Assembly: GCA_049999725.1 (NCBI GenBank)
Contig: JBNGIS010018797.1
Location: forward strand, 1-44,464
Source of the DNA: Haplomitrium mnioides
Lineage: Eukaryota; Marchantiophyta; Haplomitriopsida; Calobryales
Length of the DNA: 44,464 nucleotides
Direction of reading: 5' to 3'
Positions within the stretch are counted from its first letter, which is position 1. Each line of letters starts with the position of its first letter. The notes below the pieces were generated by a model that was given only the letters and a program-made list of their open reading frames with translations, was not told the origin of the DNA and did not search any database. The position numbers and the translations under genes are program-made. Of the stretch, positions 21,865-32,640 are shown one piece after another.

Positions 21865-22716
21865 TAGCCCCCTCCTCCATTGCGCAGCGTCCTCGCAAGC
21901 GTTCATGAATAATATCGCTTCGCCCTTGATCCATTAACTCGTGTCTCTAACACTTCCCATGTTAAAGTCTTTAACTCCAACGATCCATTCTCAAAAATCT
22001 TTGAAACTACATGAGGTCCCATCCATCGTACATGGAGTTTCCATGGGAACAAAAAATAACGACTATCATACAAAAGTACTAGATCCCCTTCAGAAATATT
22101 CACCTTTTTGAGCTTGGAATCATAGCCTTCTTTCCTTTTATTCTGGACTTTTTCAATTTCAGCCAAAGCTTGAACTCTTTCTTCCTCCAGCTTGACTAAG
22201 TCCATCATCTGCTTCAATAAACTCTCTTCATCTGGCATCTGTTCCTCTTTAGCAATCCTAATAGATGGCACATCCCATTCTACTAGTGCTAAAGAATGAG
22301 TACCATAAACCAAATAAAGCGGAGTGTGCTTCGTAGTAACTTTCTCCGATGTTCTGTAAGCCCACAAAGCTGAGTACAGCTTCCTGTCCCAATCCGAGGA
22401 GTATGCTGAACAAATCTTTGTCAAAATCTTACACAACAATCCATTAACTCTTTTGGTATGTCCATTCGCTTTTGGGTTATAAGGTGTTGTCTTCCTATGT
22501 TTAATCATATAGGTGTCAGTAAGACGTTGAATCACCTCATTCAAAAAATGAGTTTCTCTGTTACTAATCAACTCCAACAGACATCCAAACCTTGTGATTA
22601 TGTTCCCAAACAGGAAGTTAGCAACTTCCACTACTCCATCCCTACGCGTAGCTTTTGCTTCCACTCATTTGGCAGCATAATCTGTACACACTAATATATG
22701 TCTATTCTTATAATAT
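21865..22716 (-). pseudogene. Second-unit integrase fragment of element B, plus purine tract
   Basis: An open frame (22664-21903) encodes the C-terminal two thirds of integrase: the core from EAKATRRDG, then ISNRETHF (second catalytic Asp changed to Asn, as in the complete unit), GHTKRVNG (catalytic Glu changed to Lys, unlike the complete unit), the GPY/F-like domain, and RVNGSRAKRYYS. The purine tract GGAGGAGGGGGCTA lies next to the LTR at 21864. The upstream side breaks at about 22716-22720, where it joins LTR sequence. It is the remnant of a second copy of the internal region. Confidence 0.9.
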
Positions 22717-23029
22717 CTAGGCAAGCTGTCTTTCAACACTAGAATAGTAGTAGATAGGGGCTAGCCTTGGCCTTCAACACTTAGATTAGTTTTAACCAAA
22801 AAAAAATTAATTATTTTTTTCCTTCACTAAAAAAGACATCAACTTCTTCATCACTTATCCCTCTCTCCTTGGCCAATGATATCAAGAATGTTCCTCTAAT
22901 CCTTACATCTTACAATTCTACACTTATTAATTCAAAACTTGAAGCTTTACCATTTCCTTCTTACTCCACTACGTTGAAAAGAACTTGTTCGAGCTCTTCT
23001 GATTCTTTGTCAACAACCGTGCTCCCACA
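22717..23029 (-). repeat. Outer 5' LTR fragment of element B
   Basis: It matches the first ~310 bases of the B LTR (compare 12610-12915), including the TGTGGG start at 23029 and TSD GTTAT at 23030-23034. The inner edge joins integrase sequence at a CTAGG/CTGG word near 22716-22721, which looks like a deletion junction with a few bases of microhomology. Confidence 0.87.
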
Positions 23030-23034
23030 GTTAT

Positions 23035-24200
23035 TGAGGAAGGACAACCTATCATGAGTGATGCTGATTTCTATGCTTGGAGCCTTACAGCCATGGAGGA
23101 AGATAAATTTGTTAAGCCAACCCTACCATGGGAGGATATTGCAGGAGCACACTTACCAAATGCATTGGACTTACTCAATGAGGGAATTGTGAGGGGAGAT
23201 TAGTTTAGAGAGATTGATTTATCTAATGGTCATGTCTCACATAAGGTTAGAGTTTCCACACATCTAATAGGTTCTGAGTTACATTCTTATATTAAACTGT
23301 TGAAAGAATACAAAGATATTTTTGCATGGTCATACAAAGATTTGAAAGGAATTCCACCTCATTTAGGTCAACATATAATATATGTAGAAGAAGGAGTTGT
23401 ACCAGTGAGGAAAAGACAATATAGGTTGAATCCTAAGTATTCACTTAAAGTCAAAGAGGAGCTGGATAAGTTGTTGAAAGCATATTTTATCTATCTCGTC
23501 GAGAATAGCGAGTGGGTATCACCTATAGTAGTGGTCCCTAAGAAAAATGGAAAAGTCAGAGTATGTCAAGACTTTAGGAAACTAAATAATGTTACAAAGA
23601 AAGACCATCATCCACTGCCATTTACTGATACTATTCTGGATTCAGTAGTTGGACATGAGTATTATTCTTTCCTTGATGGTTTTTTGGGTTATAATCAAGT
23701 ATCCATCCATCCACAAGATCAAGATAAAACCACGTTCACAACTGACTGGGGTACTTTTTCTTATAGAGTAATGCCTTTTGGTTTATGTAATGCACCTGCC
23801 ACATTTTAGAGATTGATGACCTATGCTTTCCGGGAGTATTTACGTACTTTTATGGAGATTCTTATTGATGATTGTATAGTTTTTTCAACCAAATATGATC
23901 ATTTATGATGCCTTGCCAAGTGTTTTAACCAATGTAGAGAATATCAGATTTTCTCAAACCCTGAGAAATGCTTCTTTGGTATGCATGAGGGAATCCTTTT
24001 AGGTCATAAAGTGTCTTTGCAAGAGATAGCGCTGAATGCCGATAAAGTCAAAGTCATACTTGAGATGAAGGAACCAACCACACTAACACAATTGAGAGCT
24101 TTTTTAGGCTGTGTGGGGTATTATAGAAGACATATTGAGAAGTATGCTTGGACTGCTGAACCTTTGAATAAGCTTCTCAGAAAATCAGTTGAGTGGAAGT
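23035..24200 (+). pseudogene. Element A linker and reverse transcriptase
   Basis: The frame continues from protease across element B in register. A linker (DADFYAWSL and on) leads to the reverse transcriptase blocks KRQYRLNPKYS, SEWVSPIVVVPKKNGKVRVC, HHPLPFTDTILD, FLDGFLGYNQVSIHPQD, MPFGLCNAPATF and catalytic LIDDCIVF (about 23854-23880; an x-x-DD motif with Ile before DD). In-frame stops are TAG at 23201 and 23807 and TGA at 23906. There is no frameshift. FLDG and GLCNAPATF place it in the Athila/Tat-like group. Confidence 0.92.
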
Positions 24201-24830
24201 GGGAGAGTGAGCAAAAGGAGGCTTTTGAAGAGTTTAAGTCTAAATTAACTACAGCCCCCGTACTTATGCCTCCTAATTGGGAATTGAAGTTCCATGTTTT
24301 TATAGATTCCTCTAGTTATGCTGTAGGAGCAGTCTTAAGTCAAAAGGATGAAAAGAAGAAGGATCATCCCATCTATTACGCTAGTAGACGTCTAAATCAG
24401 GCTGAGCAGAATTATTCAACTACTGAAAGGGAAGCTTTGGCTATGGTTTATGTTGTCTAGAAGTTCAGACATTATTTTTTGGGTTATTCTTTTATTTTCC
24501 ATACTGACCACAATGCTCTTAAGTATATAATTAACAAACCAAATTTGTCGGGTAGGTTAGCTAGATGGGTGTTGTTATTACAAGAGTTTGACTATGAAGT
24601 TTAGATCAGGCCAAGAGCTAACCATGCTAATGCTGATTTTGTATCTAGGTTACCTACTGAGGGATAGGGAGCTGTTATAAATGACTCATTTCTAGATGAG
24701 GTGTTATTTTATACTAATATAGAAGATTCTAATTATAGTTCAATTTTAGATTATTTAATAAATGGTAGATATCCAGCCTTTTCTAATGATGAGCAGAAGG
24801 CTGTATTCTAACATAAGGTTGCTCCATATA
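24201..24830 (+). pseudogene. Element A RNase H and linker
   Basis: The RNase H part has HVFIDSSSYAVGAVLSQKDE with the first catalytic Asp (about 24292-24350), DHPIYYASRRLNQAEQNYS, TEREALAMVY (Glu) and FHTDHNALKY (Asp, about 24499-24530). In-frame stops: TAG at 24458, 24602 and 24665, TAA at 24809. The TAG at 24458 sits where a Trp or Lys is expected before KFRHYFLGY. The reading frame stays the same as in the reverse transcriptase. Confidence 0.9.
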
Positions 24831-26011
24831 CTGTCATTAACCAAGTCTTGTACAAGCTAGGGCTTGATGATGTATTGAGAAGGTGTTTGGAGAGACCTGA
24901 AATTTGGGCTGTAATTTCACCTTTGCATGAAGATTCAGAGGGTGGACATTATGCTGTGACTAACACGGTAAAGAAAATATTAGAAACCCGTTACTGGTGG
25001 CCCACTATGGTTAAGGACACCTCTAATTTTATTAAGACGTGTGATCCTTGCCAAAGGGTGGGAAAAACGACTAAATCAACTAATTGGCCACTAGCACCGA
25101 TTTTACCTTTAGCCCCTTTTGAGAGGTGGGGAATTGACTTTGTAGGATGGATTAAACCTGTAACTAAACATAGGAAGAATAGATGTATTTTAGTTTCTAC
25201 TGACTATATGACAAAGTGGGCAGAAGCAGAAGCTACCAAAACTAATTCATCGGCGGAAGTAGCAAGGTTTCTTTATAATAACATAATTTATAGATTTGGA
25301 TGTCCTTTAGAATTAGTAAGTGATAGGGGCACTCACTTCTTGAATAAGACAATGGCCAGCTTAACATCTGACTATTTGATCAAACATAGGAAGACTACTC
25401 TCTATAACCCAAAAGCAAACGGCCATACCGAAAAAGTTAACGGTATTTTGTGTAGAATACTAAATAAAGTAGTAGAATCTGATAGGATTAATTGGGACCT
25501 AAAACTGTCTTCAGTTTTATGGGCCTATAGAACCACTAAAAAAATATGTAATCATAAAACTCCATTTTACTTAGTCTATGGTATGCATGCACTAATGTCA
25601 ATAGAACTAATTGTACCAACTTATAGAGTGTCTAACTATAATAGACTAACCCAGGAAGAATCTCTTTCCTCACGAATGTTTGATATCTTACACCTAGAAG
25701 AAGGAAGGAGAGATGCTTTACAAACTAATATAGAAACTCAATTAACAAGAAAAGAAAAATACGATAAAAAGTTGAAAGTGAAGGATATTTTTAAAGACGA
25801 TTTAGTTTTAGTTTATGATTCACGTTATATGCATTTTCCGGGAAAGTTGCACACTAGATGGGAAGGGCCATATGTGGTGAGTCATGTGTATAATAATGGG
25901 AGTCTTGACCTTTGTACTTTGAGTGGAGAAGCACTAACAACACGTGTCAACGGGTCACGGGTGAAGAAGTATTTTGTGAGTGATAGTGTTTGCGAGGGCG
26001 CTTCACATTAA
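24831..26011 (+). pseudogene. Element A integrase (open, catalytic residues present)
   Basis: An uninterrupted 387-codon stretch from 24848. The zinc finger is H-x6-H (LHEDSEGGHY) ... C-x2-C (CDPC). The core has GIDFVGW (Asp), LVSDRGTHF (Asp) and NGHTEKVNG (Glu); 35 residues separate the second Asp and the Glu, the exact D35E spacing. The GPY/F-like domain shows WEGPYVVSHVYNNGS and the end shows RVNGSRVKKYF. No chromodomain follows, as expected for Athila/Tat-like elements. The stop TAA is at 26009-26011, about 12 bases before the 3' LTR. This is the best preserved enzyme in the window. Confidence 0.93.
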
Positions 26012-26023
26012 AGTAGGGAGGTA
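26011..26023 (+). other. Polypurine tract of element A
   Basis: AAGTAGGGAGGTA sits directly before the 3' LTR start TGTTATACA at 26024. Confidence 0.8.
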
Positions 26024-28072
26024 TGTTATACAATAGTTATTAATAAAATGTTGTTTTTGTGTTGTTTTGTTGAGAATTGGTATGTAATCGTATCGGTTTT
26101 TGTGTTTTAATTGTCAATAAATAAATATATAAGGAAATTTAATGAATTGTGTTTTAGAATTGGGATTGTAATGTATTGTGTTAGATGATGCACTCACAAG
26201 AGTTTTGCACAAGTGTATGTTTTTGTTTTTTGTATTATGTTATTTTGAAAAGCTATGGAAAAAAAAAAGTAAGCCCTCAAAATAAGAGTAAAAGTAAAGA
26301 AAAATATTTCATAAAGAAAATAAAAGGAAAATAAAGAGAAATAAAATGAGAAAAAACTGTGGAAGGGTGTTGCTAATGGAGAGTATTGAAGTTGGAAAAA
26401 ATAAATATAGAAAATTATTATTAAAAAATGAAAAAAAATAAAACTATACTAAGTATCGAAGGCCAAGCTTAGCCTCTATATCTAAGTAGTTGAGGGACAG
26501 GCTACCTCAATTTATTATTTATTTATTTATTTATTCCTAATCTATGTCCTAAGCTAGGTCCGCTCATGAGCAATAAAATGTGGTGGCTTTACACTCCACT
26601 AAGGAGTTACCTCTCGAAAGAATTAAAGAGTGGATTGCTTATATACATGTACAAACTTTTTGATACTTTCTTATGGGATAAATCCCTCAATAAGGGCAGC
26701 TCGAGCAAAGAGAGTTGTGAGACGGGTGTCCATCATTATGGATTTGAGAAACATGGATCATGCAGCCAGTAATATGTTGGACAATGTTCAGATTTGAACA
26801 ATGAGAGCGTCGTTGCAGGACATATCGCTTATACCATTTGTTGCAGAATGAAGAAGACAAGCAAAAATTGATCAGTAGATAAGAATCAGCATCGGGTCAG
26901 ATCAATTATAAAGAATGGAATGAAAAAGCACATACTGGAGGGTTTGTGACTGAGTGGGAGGTCACCTAGGGAACCTGAGCAAGAAAACTCAAAAAAATTG
27001 AAGTTGGAAATCTACGATGAAGTTATTGGAAGACTGCAATTCAGGACAGGTCTTCATGTGCAAAATTGAAGGACCAAATCTGTTTCAAATCAAGAAAACT
27101 TTGTTGCATTGGAAAGATCTCTTTGAGATCTTTCTAAAAAGTCCTCACACGCAGGATTTGGTGAAGAATTGAAAACACAGTGTTCCCCAAAAGATTGCTG
27201 TGTTTCTTAGTCTAAATATGAAAGCGAGTAAGGAAGAAATTTGAATGTGTAGTTCTTATAAAGAGAGTTTTCATATTTATTCTTACAAAAAGAGTGGAGA
27301 ACTTAGATAAGTGTTAAAATAGTGACAAGTCACCATTATGCCAAGAGGGTGGTTAGAAGTATTAAGTTTTTAATTTTCTTTTGTAGGGGTTTGCATTATT
27401 TTAGCTAATTTTTTCTTTTTACCTCTTTAGTGTTTGATTTTTTGTTTTTTTTGTTTTTTGAAGGGACACAATGTTTGGAAGGATGTCCTTTCACATCCTG
27501 TCCATCTGCAGGGGTCAGAATTAGTATGTTCATTCATAAAAACAAAGAGTTCAATTTCTTAGTCAATTTTCAAGGAAAGCTTATTTTGCAAGAGGGTTCT
27601 TGATTTATTCCTACATATGAGCTGGAAATTGTCCCCATTCATTAAATTGACTTATTATTCTTGGATGACATGTCTTGAATGTGATGTTTGCAAGTGAAAT
27701 TCTTGGATTGCATGATTGTTGAGCTTAGAAATTCATTTGTCTCTCTAGCAAAATTCATTTGTCCTTTGTGTTAGAAAAGAAATTTAATTTCTTTTTATCC
27801 ATTTCTGCATTTCCGGGTCAGAAATGCCTTGGGTTGTGGTTTTCCTTAGAGGTTCCCCATAAATGAACTTTCCTTAGTCCTTTTGCTGAGTTTTCCTTAG
27901 ATAGAAAATTCTTGAAGCTCTTCCCAACAAGAGTTTAAATACCGTTGAAGCGTGTACAATCCATTCGTGAATAGGATTGGATGGTTTTTGTAAAGGTTTC
28001 AATCAAGCATAAAAGCTTGATGCCTTCTGTTCTCTGGTTAGAAGTAACATTCAATTCAGATACCTGAATGTT
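26024..28072 (+). repeat. Element A 3' LTR, first part
   Basis: It aligns with 4242-6280 of the 5' LTR. It is interrupted after ATGTT (28068-28072) by the family-C LTR and resumes at 29660 after the duplicated ATGTT (29655-29659). It contains the shared promoter-like module at about 26450-26700 with CTTATGGGATAAA. Confidence 0.93.
26450..26700 (+). promoter_or_regulatory. Shared LTR promoter-like module, A 3' LTR copy
   Basis: Same ordered words as at 4669-4905, including TACCTCTCGAAAG, an AT-rich box (TTATATACATGTACAAA here) and CTTATGGGATAAATCCCTCAA. The A-box is more diverged than in the 5' copy. Confidence 0.55.
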
Positions 28073-29654
28073 TGTCGCTCCCCTGTTTCGGTCCTTAACC
28101 TTTTCAGGCCCTGTTTTGAGCGCAAGGGAGGACAGATTGCAGGCTTTCAGGTTCTTTTCTGAGATGGCTCCTTGCCAGTTACCACTTTCAGACCTTAAGG
28201 ACTCTTCTTCTCCTTACAGGTCTGGTATGCTTTTCTCTTTCTTCTTCCTCTCACTCTCAAGTCAATCATTCAACCTACCACAAGTCCACATTCATCATAC
28301 CCATATTATATTCGTGTGATTCTTCCTCTTTATTCCTAGGACCCAAGGGTCTAGGCCCTGCCACCTTATTCGTATTGGGCAGAATGGAGCTGGTGATCTG
28401 CGCAGCTGAACACTACAAAAGGGCTGGACTCCCCCTCTCAGGGTGGTCACAGCGCTGGTACAATTACTCCTAACTATCCTAACATGCTCTAGTTCCTAAC
28501 TAACTCCTAACTATGCTTTTAGGATCAGGAACAGAGAGCATTCACCCCCATGATACCAGACTTGTGTCAAGGGATTGGACTCCCCCTTCAAGTGTGTTCC
28601 CAGGGTCTGCTCAGCTGATCTGATGTCCACTAATCTAATAACTCAAAGGGACACACATGCAAAAATGCAATCTAGCTACACATATATAAACAACACATTT
28701 ACACAATGTATAGGAGAAAACAGAGTCCTTGAAGGCCCTCTAGAATTCTAGCTATGTATACTTCCCTTATGAGTCCCGCTGCCTTACAACCTGCAGCCCA
28801 GCAACCCACACACCCTCCTCTCCAGATAGTTTTCTACTTCCATCGCTAGAAGCCCTGATTTTACTTCCTCAGGTTCAGAAGAGAGTTTCTTTTACTTCCA
28901 CCTCTGGAAGACAGCTCTACCAGCTGCTAGTAGCCCACTCCACCCCGAGCCTCGACGAGTCTTACTACGCAGTGTGCGAGCACTAACGCAACCCCCCCCT
29001 CTCAGCTCCACTTGAAGAAGAATACACCAGAGTGTCCTNNNNNNNNNNGTTTCCGTGGAATCTCGTGAGACCCTTCGGGGACTCCACTCTTCCGCCAGGA
29101 CTTACCGAGTCGGATGGAGTGTTCGATCTGCCTCTGCAGGGTTCGCGGTTGCTTGCGGGATCGAGGCGTCCCTCTTCCTTGGCCTTGCTCGCCCTCGTGA
29201 CGATCTTACCTCCTCCTGTCAGCTCCCGATCCTTGCTTCCCGTTTTGTGGCCGCTGTAGGACCCCCGCGATCTGCCCTTTCTTCGGAGTGCCTTCGGGTG
29301 TCCTTGTTGTTGATCCCTGCGTCTTCCTCCGACGATCGCCTTGCCATGGGTGTCTGCTCTATTCCTTTTCCCCAGCTCCCACCCCCGCATCCTCCTTAGG
29401 CCCACGGATTCCCGCTGGCCTGATTTGAATTCAAGAATGGGGCCCCTCCTCTGGCTGGCGATCACTGCTCACCTTCCTCCTCCCCTCCGCCATGGTCCTG
29501 TTTCCCTCCCAGGACTCATGCACCCTGCTCTTATCAGCTGTTTGAGGTAATCAACTGTTCCTGAGATGCCTTCACACTCGCAAAGGGACAATGTGGCAAG
29601 TGGTGCTTCTGATTTCGTGCGTTAAGCTTTACTGCTCCAAATCACCGGCTGACA
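28073..29654 (+). mobile_element. Family-C LTR inside A's 3' LTR (solo LTR or collapsed element)
   Basis: It starts TGTCGCTCCC, ends GGCTGACA, and is flanked by ATGTT on both sides. The 5' LTR of A has the empty site at 6276-6280. The left half matches 1-880 reversed; the right half matches 3470-4052 and 43033-43560 reversed. A 10-N gap at 29039-29048 separates the halves. In the plus copy at the left of the window the matching flanks lie near 1505 and 3478, so about 2 kb of LTR is likely missing in the gap. Whether an internal region is also missing cannot be told. Confidence 0.85.
29039..29048. other. 10-N assembly gap
   Basis: Ten N bases inside the family-C LTR. Flanks do not overlap each other, unlike the gap at 20969, so real sequence is missing. 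Confidence 0.95.
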
Positions 29655-29659
29655 ATGTT

Positions 29660-29802
29660 CTATGTTTTGCATGTGTGCAATATCGTAAAAGACCGAAATT
29701 GTTAGTTTTAGTGTTATTTCGTAGCTCTTTTCGTATAATCCTCGTGGGAATGATACTTGGTGAACTTATTTTGTCAGGTTTGAGGAATGCTATTGTACTA
29801 CA
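29660..29802 (+). repeat. Element A 3' LTR, last part
   Basis: It matches 6281-6423 of the 5' LTR and ends TGTACTACA. It is followed by TSD AGTTG (29803-29807) and the continuing B2 gag. Confidence 0.93.
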
Positions 29803-29807
29803 AGTTG

Positions 29808-30438
29808 ATAAAGAAAATAGAGCAGATGGTGATTAATTAAGCAAGCTGCCAGCTCTAGGAAAAGAAGGTCCACAACTCCTTTCAGAAGCAATGTTTGGTG
29901 TACCCGATGTAAGAGAGAGGGTCACATGGAGCAAGAATGTAAGTATCCTCCGCCTACTATGATGTATTTACAAGCGCTGTATTGGGTTGAGGAAGAACCC
30001 CAGAGGATGGAACCTAAGTTTGTGCAATACCTTGCATATGCAGTAGCCCAAGGCATAGGAAGACCGATGGAGAGGATCCAGTATCAACAAATGCCTAGAA
30101 CGTCATATGTTTTATCAATTCAGTCGACTATGGTGCGTGCGGCGACACCAGGAACTCAATTAGTACTAGTGCAAACTGGTAGGAGATTTACATCATGCTA
30201 TAACTATAGAGCATCGGATCATTACGCTAATGCTTGTCCTCATGCAAGGAGGCCAGTGGGCTATGTACCATTGTGTAGGAATTGTAAGAAATCCGGACAC
30301 ACAGAAGCAGAATGTCCAACCCCTCCTGCAACAAAGATGATGGTAAAGTATGCAGAGCCACCAACACCTGAACCAAAGGTGAGGATGCTAGTGGAAGAAC
30401 CAGAACTAGAAATTCTATTGTTTAGAGTGAAAAACTAG
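29808..30438 (+). pseudogene. gag: B2 gag, CCHC knuckle part
   Basis: It continues the gag fragment 4053-4241. A 4-base insertion near 29834-29840, relative to B, shifts the frame. The first knuckle CTRCKREGHMEQEC is intact at about 29899-29940 and keeps the preceding Trp codon that is TAG in B. The second reads CYNYRASDHYANAC, so its second Cys is Tyr. The third, CRNCKKSGHTEAEC (about 30274-30315), is intact, whereas in B it has a stop. The open frame ends at 30438 after one extra A shifts the basic linker. Confidence 0.87.
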
Positions 30439-31420
30439 GAGTAAGAGCAAGGAAAAGAAGAAACAAAGTTGGGGTGAAGTAGTTAGAAAACACCCTAAGG
30501 CAGTAATAGAGGATAAAAATGATCCAGAGTACAATAGGAATGATCTTAAGTATTTTCAGGATATCTCAAAGGAGGTCTCTAAGGAGTTGCAGAAAGAACT
30601 TAAAGAGAAGAGGGACCATGAAAATAGATTGGAAAAACAAAGAGAAAGGGAAGAGGAGAGAATGAGGAAAGATCCAGGTAGGAAAGATGGATATGGCTTA
30701 CCTTTCAAGGGAGTAAAAGTTGATGAATTGGAATTGGATTATAACATGACTTTGGATGTACAGAGGATATCAGCCAATATGACAATGGGGCAAATACTGA
30801 GAATGTTTGCACCACAGAGGAAAAATTCAAGGATGCTAACCAGCGCAAAGAAGAGAAGGTATAAATTACCTAAGTTGTCAGTCCATGTGTCGTTTTTGCC
30901 AGCAAGAACTGTTCAAGAGGAGGTGCCAGAATATGGAGTTCCAAAAGTGGAGATTCAAATAAGAGGATGTAGTGTAACAAATGTACCAATCGATGGTGGA
31001 TCAAGGAAAAACATTATGGTGTTGGAAACCATGGAAGCATTGGGATTTAGTCGCTTGGATAAAACACCTCAAGTGTTAAGATTGGCAGATCAGAGAAGAT
31101 TGATTCTTGTAGGAGTGTTGAGAGGAGTTAAGACTATGATTGGAGGGAGAAAGTTTGTTTTGGATTATACAATCATCAACCTTGAATCAAAATCAACATA
31201 TCCTATGTTATTGGGACAGCCTTGGTTGTATCAAGCCAAAGTAGTAGAAGATTGGGGAAAGAGAGATCTCCAATTTGGAACTAAACCCAAGGCAACATGA
31301 TCATGGGGAGAACCTCCCTATCAAGGAGAAACTCAGATAGTAGAGGAGTACACTTCAGAGCAGTCTGGAGAGTATGACGGGTTTGTTTCAGAGTCTGAAG
31401 AGGAAGCTGATCAGAATCCA
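30439..31420 (+). pseudogene. B2 linker and aspartic protease
   Basis: A charged helical stretch (ELKEKRDHENRLEKQRERE, about 30590-30660) precedes the linker and protease. The protease has VPIDGGSRKNIM with catalytic Asp at about 30985-31020 and YPMLLGQPWLYQAKVVEDWG at about 31198-31257. The open frame 30587-31300 ends in TGA where B continues as Leu/Ser-like coding. The order and sequence match B 16771-15998. Confidence 0.88.
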
Positions 31421-31677
31421 AAATTGTGGTTACAAGAGGACGATACGCCAATTGCTCACTGAAAGAGTATTGTGAGGAATTGGGTGTCTGTAATCCTACT
31501 TTTCTTGGTTGGACTAATGAGGAATTTATTAAATGGAGTTTGTGCAGTGATGGAAAAGGAGGCAATCTGGACATGTTCGCATTATTTGCAAGCAAAGGAG
31601 AGAAAGTACCTTAGCTGATTATGGAGCAGGTTACGACGCATAATGTGGTAAGAGAATAGCAATATAGTGCAATACAA
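31421..31677 (+). pseudogene. B2 linker between protease and reverse transcriptase
   Basis: It encodes an EYCEELGVCNPTFLGWTNEE-type linker matching B 15934-15695, with a small deletion near 31460 and TAG codons at about 31612 and at 31657-31659. The latter lies at the same codon as a TAA in B. Confidence 0.75.
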
Positions 31678-32640
31678 GTGAGTTCTAATGATCCTGAAAA
31701 GGTGTTATTTCTATGTAATGAAATAGATGAGGAAGAAATAAAAGTGTATAAAGTGCTTGTAGCAAATTTGCAAGATGTGTTTGCTTGGTCTTACAAAGAT
31801 TTAAAGGGAATACCTGCGGAACTTTGCAAGCATAGGATTTATTTGGAGGAGGGAGCTGTGCCTATTAGACAAAGGTAGTATTGCCTGAATCCCAAATATT
31901 CGTTACTAGTGAAGGAAGAATTGGAGAAACTACTAGCAGAAAATTTTATTTATGCAGTACTTTATAGTGAATGGGTGTCACCAATAGTGATAGTCATGAA
32001 GAAGAATAGAAAGATTAAAGTGTGCCGGGATTTTAGGAGATTAAACCAGGTCACTAAAAAGGATTTTCATCCTTTACCATTCAATGACACTATCTTAGAT
32101 CAAGTGGCAGGAGCAGAATGTTATACCTTTTTAGATGGGTTTTTTGGTTATAACCAGATGAGTATCCATCCTGAAGATAGACCAAAAACTACCTTCACTA
32201 TAGACTGGGGAACATATGCTTATAATGTAATTCCTTTTGGGCTATGTAATGCCCTAGCCACTTTTCAGAGAGCAATGACTCAAATTTTTAAACTGTATAT
32301 GAGGGATTTCATAGAAATATTCCTGGATGACTTTTGTGTATATGGATCAAAGGAGGATCATCTTAGTTATCTGAGAAAAACTTTTGAGAGATGTAGATGG
32401 GATCAATTAGGACTACACCCTGAGAAGAGTTTTATTGCAATGAGTGAAGGATTATTGTTGGGGCATAGAGTCTCCAAGAATAGCATTGATGTAGATGTGG
32501 ACAAAGTGAAAATTATAACGGCTGTTAAGAGGCCTACTACATTAATAGAAGTGAGAGAGTTTTTGGGAGCTACGAGCTACTATAGAAGGTTCATAGAGAA
32601 TTACTCTTAGATAACTGCTCCACTTACCAACTTGTTGTAG
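31678..32640 (+). pseudogene. B2 reverse transcriptase
   Basis: It has the Ty3 blocks in order: VPIRQR then TAG at 31876 (Gln in B), NPKYS, SEWVSPIVIVMKKN, FHPLPFNDTILD, FLDGFFGYNQMSIHPED, IPFGLCNALATFQRAMT and catalytic FLDDFCVYGS at about 32320-32350. REFLGATSYYRRF follows, then TAG at 32608 where B has Trp. MPFG has become IPFG and NAPATF has become NALATF, both unusual in a conserved block and consistent with decay. Confidence 0.9.

Larger units (their letters stand above)
10029..23029 (-). mobile_element. Element B: Ty3/gypsy LTR retrotransposon with three LTRs, minus strand
   Basis: It is bounded by TGTCG (10029) and CCCACA (23029), i.e. TGTGGG...CGACA on the minus strand, with TSD GTTAT on both sides. 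Reading the minus strand it contains: a 5' LTR fragment (23029 to about 22717), a fragment of integrase plus purine tract (22716-21865), a full LTR (21864-18865), primer site, gag, protease, reverse transcriptase, RNase H, integrase, purine tract and a final LTR (12915-10029). The outer TSD shows that all of it descends from one insertion, so the third LTR arose afterwards. It belongs to the same family as B2. Confidence 0.9.
4242..29802 (+). mobile_element. Element A: Ty3/gypsy (Athila/Tat-like) LTR retrotransposon, nested host
   Basis: The element is complete from LTR to LTR. It begins TGTTATACA and ends TGTACTACA, is flanked by AGTTG on both sides (4237-4241, 29803-29807), and has a tRNA-Asp primer site at 6440 and a purine-rich tract before 26024. 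Gag, protease, reverse transcriptase, RNase H and integrase occur in that order on the plus strand. Two later insertions sit inside it: element B (10029-23029, in the internal region) and a family-C LTR (28073-29654, in the 3' LTR). Without these it would be about 11 kb. By hand, about 7 substitutions separate the first ~195 aligned bases of its two LTRs; later stretches look more diverged. Every coding section carries stops or shifts, so it is dead. Confidence 0.92.

Noticed and set aside
26566-26772. Short open frame MSNKMWWLYTPLRS in A's 3' LTR
   Set aside because: It overlaps the shared promoter-like module and is not kept open in the 5' LTR copy at 4780-4980.
28983-29465. Minus-strand frame across the 29039 gap
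   Set aside because: It runs through N bases and LTR sequence, so it is an artefact.
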